Shown here: piece by piece, positions 61,571 to 64,000 of the stretch
Position numbering within the stretch: the stretch's first letter is position 1
Layout: the number at the start of each line of letters is the position of its first letter
From: Pempheris klunzingeri
Lineage: Eukaryota > Chordata > Actinopteri > Acropomatiformes > Pempheridae
NCBI RefSeq assembly: GCF_042242105.1
Contig: NC_092018.1
Coordinates: 27,212,167 to 27,276,166, forward strand
DNA: 64,000 nucleotides
Direction of reading: 5' to 3'
The notes under the pieces: model-generated
The model's database searches: none
The model's input: only the letters and a program-made list of their open reading frames with translations
What the model was told of the DNA's origin: nothing
Made by a program: the position numbers and the translations under genes

Positions 61571-64000
61571 GTAGAGTATCAACTAATATTACTTTCAGAC
61601 GTCAAAGATCGTTTTAAATGCAGAATACTGAAAGTAGAAATGGGGTTCATTATGGGCAGGAAGATCAGGTATGCAGTGTGACATCATGGTAGTCGGTCAT
61701 GTGATGGGACTTCTGTTGCACCATGGCAGTTCACTTAGACATGCATGCCCATTATTCATCATGGTCACTTACAAATATTCCCATTGTAAAGTTAACATTT
61801 TGGAGTACAGACTCACTCACACTGAAGTAGACACACAAACACCCAAGAATATTGCCTTGAATGACAACTTTGTTGTAATAAGAAGTGAAACACTACACAT
61901 CTGTCCATTTGGTGGCAAAATATTTTCAGAATTTCCAGATGAGCCTCAACAAGAAGCAGTCGTAGAAATTGAAAGTTCATCAATGGGGGTCATTGTTTTT
62001 CACAATAATCTAACCAGGATTGTGAAAAACCTTTCAAAAGGGACTGGCGGCGTGAACATGATTAGCGCTTTAGTCCACTACGCTCATTACAAGATTTGCA
62101 CGCTTCTGTCAATGCTCCTTTTGATTCTGTTTAAACACACACAATGCATAACATCAATCCACATACATTGTAGGCAAACAAAAGAGAAACACAGAACCAA
62201 GGGCACAATTGACCACAACGGAGAAAAAACAGCCACATATGGAGTCACCTACATTTTTCTGGTGGCTGTGATTGTCAAGAGAGAAATCGTTATAGAACTT
62301 CACTAAACATGTTTTTCTTTTAAATTTCATGAGTTATGAAGATGTAATCACTTAAAGGCACAATTTTTCCACTAATTCTCCTCGAGCTGAAAGTCCTAAT
62401 TAAGTGGCAGTGGGAGCTGTTGATTCTGGAAATTTGCTTAGTTTGAGTAAAATTGAAGATATCCTGTTAAATGTGGCTGGTTCTCTGTCTAAGAAGTAAT
62501 TGCACCCTCTTGCAGTGTGAAAATTGCCATAGTCAGTGTTGTGAGGGTTTTTGTTTTAATTAATGTGCAGCTTGAGCACAGCAATCATAAAGGTACAGCT
62601 TTACTGTGATGCATCTGTGTAGGCAGCGAGTGCTGGATGGAAGACTGAAGTTGAAACTCAAACTAAAGCGCGATACAGAAGAGAATTAACTTCATTTTTA
62701 TCCTTTTTACTGCAGAAGATGTAATATCTATGATCATAGTAGTGTTTACTTGTTCATATGCTCCATTTGATGGAGGGTTAACCCTGAAACAAGATGGTAA
62801 ATCAAATGTTTTTTTCTTTTCCTGTCATGACGAAAGGCTGAAGGGAACACAGCCACTTACTCTGATTGATCTGGTGTCAAAACTATATGTTCAGTAGGGG
62901 CTGCAGTAGTACCCCCTTCTATGTGTGCTTTACTTTAGTGTGTGTGTTATAATGCAGGTCATGGTAACCCATGGATATCAGGTGGTCAGTTTTAGCGTGA
63001 TGATTAATTTTCTAACTTCACTGCACAGCTGCAGAGAGGAACCCCAGAGAGATTTATGCTCAGCATCGGCTGGTGAATGCCGTGACATTATCTTTCCAGA
63101 AGTTAATTGTAGCTGTACCGCTGCAACTCTTGTGCTCATATATAACAGACATATCCACTTCATCACGCATTGATAAAATCTGTTTTTTTTTCTCCATGGG
63201 GATAACTGTGTACGGAATGGATCAGTACCATTATGAGAATAATATTATTTCCTTGCATAGACGTTTAGCTGAATTTATTGCAGTTTTGGTAAGCTAATGT
63301 GGAGGCTGTCACAGCGATTTGTGTAAGAATGCTCAAAGCCGCAGTGAATCGATAAAGGATAAACGAAAAATAGTTTGTTTTGGTTATATCTCCCCCAAGT
63401 TTAAAAAAAAAAAAAAAAAAACCTGTCTTGTTGCCTTATCCTTTCCTTGATATTCTATGCATTGATAGGGCTGCAAAAAGCTATTAATTATATGCTAATC
63501 ACAGTAAAAAATCATAATAATTTTATATGTTGAATGAAATGTGACATGTGCATCCCTGTCAGTGATCATTGTTCCTCTTTGTCAGTGTGGTTTGTCTTTT
63601 CTGTCATTTAGTGTCATGATTTTATATATTACATTTTGTAGTTTTTATTTATCAATGCAACTGCCAGACTTATTTTCCTCATGTGGGAACTTGCATATCA
63701 AAGTGCTGATGACCACATTTCTTTTATAGTTCACAAATGCAGTATGAGACACAGCTGGTCATAGGTCATTTCTAGGAGTTTCTCTTTTTCATTCTCCCTG
63801 TGTGTGAGACTCACAGTGACATGATTGGTTGCTGTCACCCTGCGTGTGATCTTAGGTCAAAGACAGAGGACCAGAGGCAACGCGCAGATTCTTCAACTGG
63901 TTCTACTGGTGCATCAACTTAGGGGCCATCCTGTCTTTGGGAGGTGTGGCCTACATCCAGCAAAATGTCAGCTTTGAGGTCGGCTACGTCATTCCTACTG
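60992..64000 (+). CDS. slc15a4: Proton-coupled histidine/oligopeptide transporter SLC15A4 (PHT1), 5' part, truncated by the window edge
   Basis: Seen: exons 60992-61570 and 63856-64000+ encode 241 residues. An N-terminal cytosolic stretch contains an acidic dileucine E9-STP-L13L14. TM1 carries the POT-family ExxER motif (E42, E45, R46). The PTR2 signature [12 protein letters not shown] is at 90-101. A luminal loop (about 122-164) has sequons at N148 and N154. [13 protein letters not shown] precedes the intron, and [20 protein letters not shown] in exon 2 includes the second PTR2 signature F209-Y-x-x-I-N-x-G216. Family knowledge: SLC15A4 exports histidine and di/tripeptides from lysosomes and endosomes with protons and supports endosomal TLR signalling in mammals. 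An in-frame TGA at 60942-60944 precedes the ATG. About 330 residues remain outside the window. Confidence 0.96.
61571..63855 (+). other. slc15a4: slc15a4 intron 1
   Basis: A 2.3 kb GT-AG intron, phase 0. It contains a poly-A run at 63403-63421 and an unexplained 211-codon open frame at 61671-62306. No repeat family recognised. Confidence 0.8.
63856..64000 (+). CDS. slc15a4: slc15a4 coding exon 2, cut by the window edge
   Basis: Acceptor TCTTAG followed by [40 protein letters not shown] and EVGYVIPT, nearly identical to the mammalian protein. It is phase 0 at the start; the exon continues beyond 64000. Confidence 0.96.

Noticed and set aside
61571..61681. Read-through of slc15a4 exon 1 to the stop at 61679-61681 as the natural end of the protein
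   Set aside because: CAG|GTAGAG is a good donor and exon 2 at 63856 continues the transporter in the correct phase.

Overview
This window is vertebrate nuclear DNA, almost certainly from a ray-finned (teleost, probably percomorph-like) fish. The evidence is spliced genes with short exons and GT-AG introns, many CA/GT microsatellites, a compact layout, and several dispersed repeats that I recognise as typical of fish genomes (tRNA-type SINE, Tc1-like DNA transposon, other common fish repeats). There is no bacterial, viral or CRISPR-like content.

Three protein-coding genes are supported. (1) A TMEM132-family gene on the + strand, 15193-40767, reconstructed as nine coding exons (1134 codons plus stop). 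It is called tmem132d from its neighbours. (2) glt1d1 on the - strand, 60026 down to 42220, reconstructed completely as twelve coding exons (343 codons plus stop). (3) slc15a4 on the + strand, from 60992 and running off the right edge; two coding exons are visible (241 complete codons). All exon joins keep the reading frame and were checked base by base.

Layout: 1-14640 is intergenic, with microsatellites and transposon debris. 14640-15192 is a CpG-richer promoter and 5' leader candidate for tmem132d. 15193-40767 is tmem132d with five large introns (2-7 kb) and three small ones. 40768-42219 is a tail-to-tail interval shared by the 3' ends of tmem132d and glt1d1. 42220-60026 is glt1d1, whose 6.9 kb sixth intron has collected transposons. 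60027-60991 is a head-to-head promoter interval between glt1d1 and slc15a4. 60992-64000 is the start of slc15a4.

The gene order and strands match the human chromosome 12q24 block SLC15A4-GLT1D1-TMEM132D, viewed in the opposite orientation. The three genes do not form a pathway: TMEM132D is a neuronal-type single-pass membrane adhesion-like protein, GLT1D1 a GT4-fold glycosyltransferase-like protein, and SLC15A4 a proton-coupled histidine/oligopeptide transporter of lysosomes and endosomes. I found no undescribed multi-gene system. The most useful non-routine observations are a GC-AG intron in tmem132d, a WAVE-complex-binding type motif in its tail, an interrupted Tc1-like element, a long imperfect palindrome in glt1d1 intron 3, and a CACGTGAC box in the bidirectional promoter.
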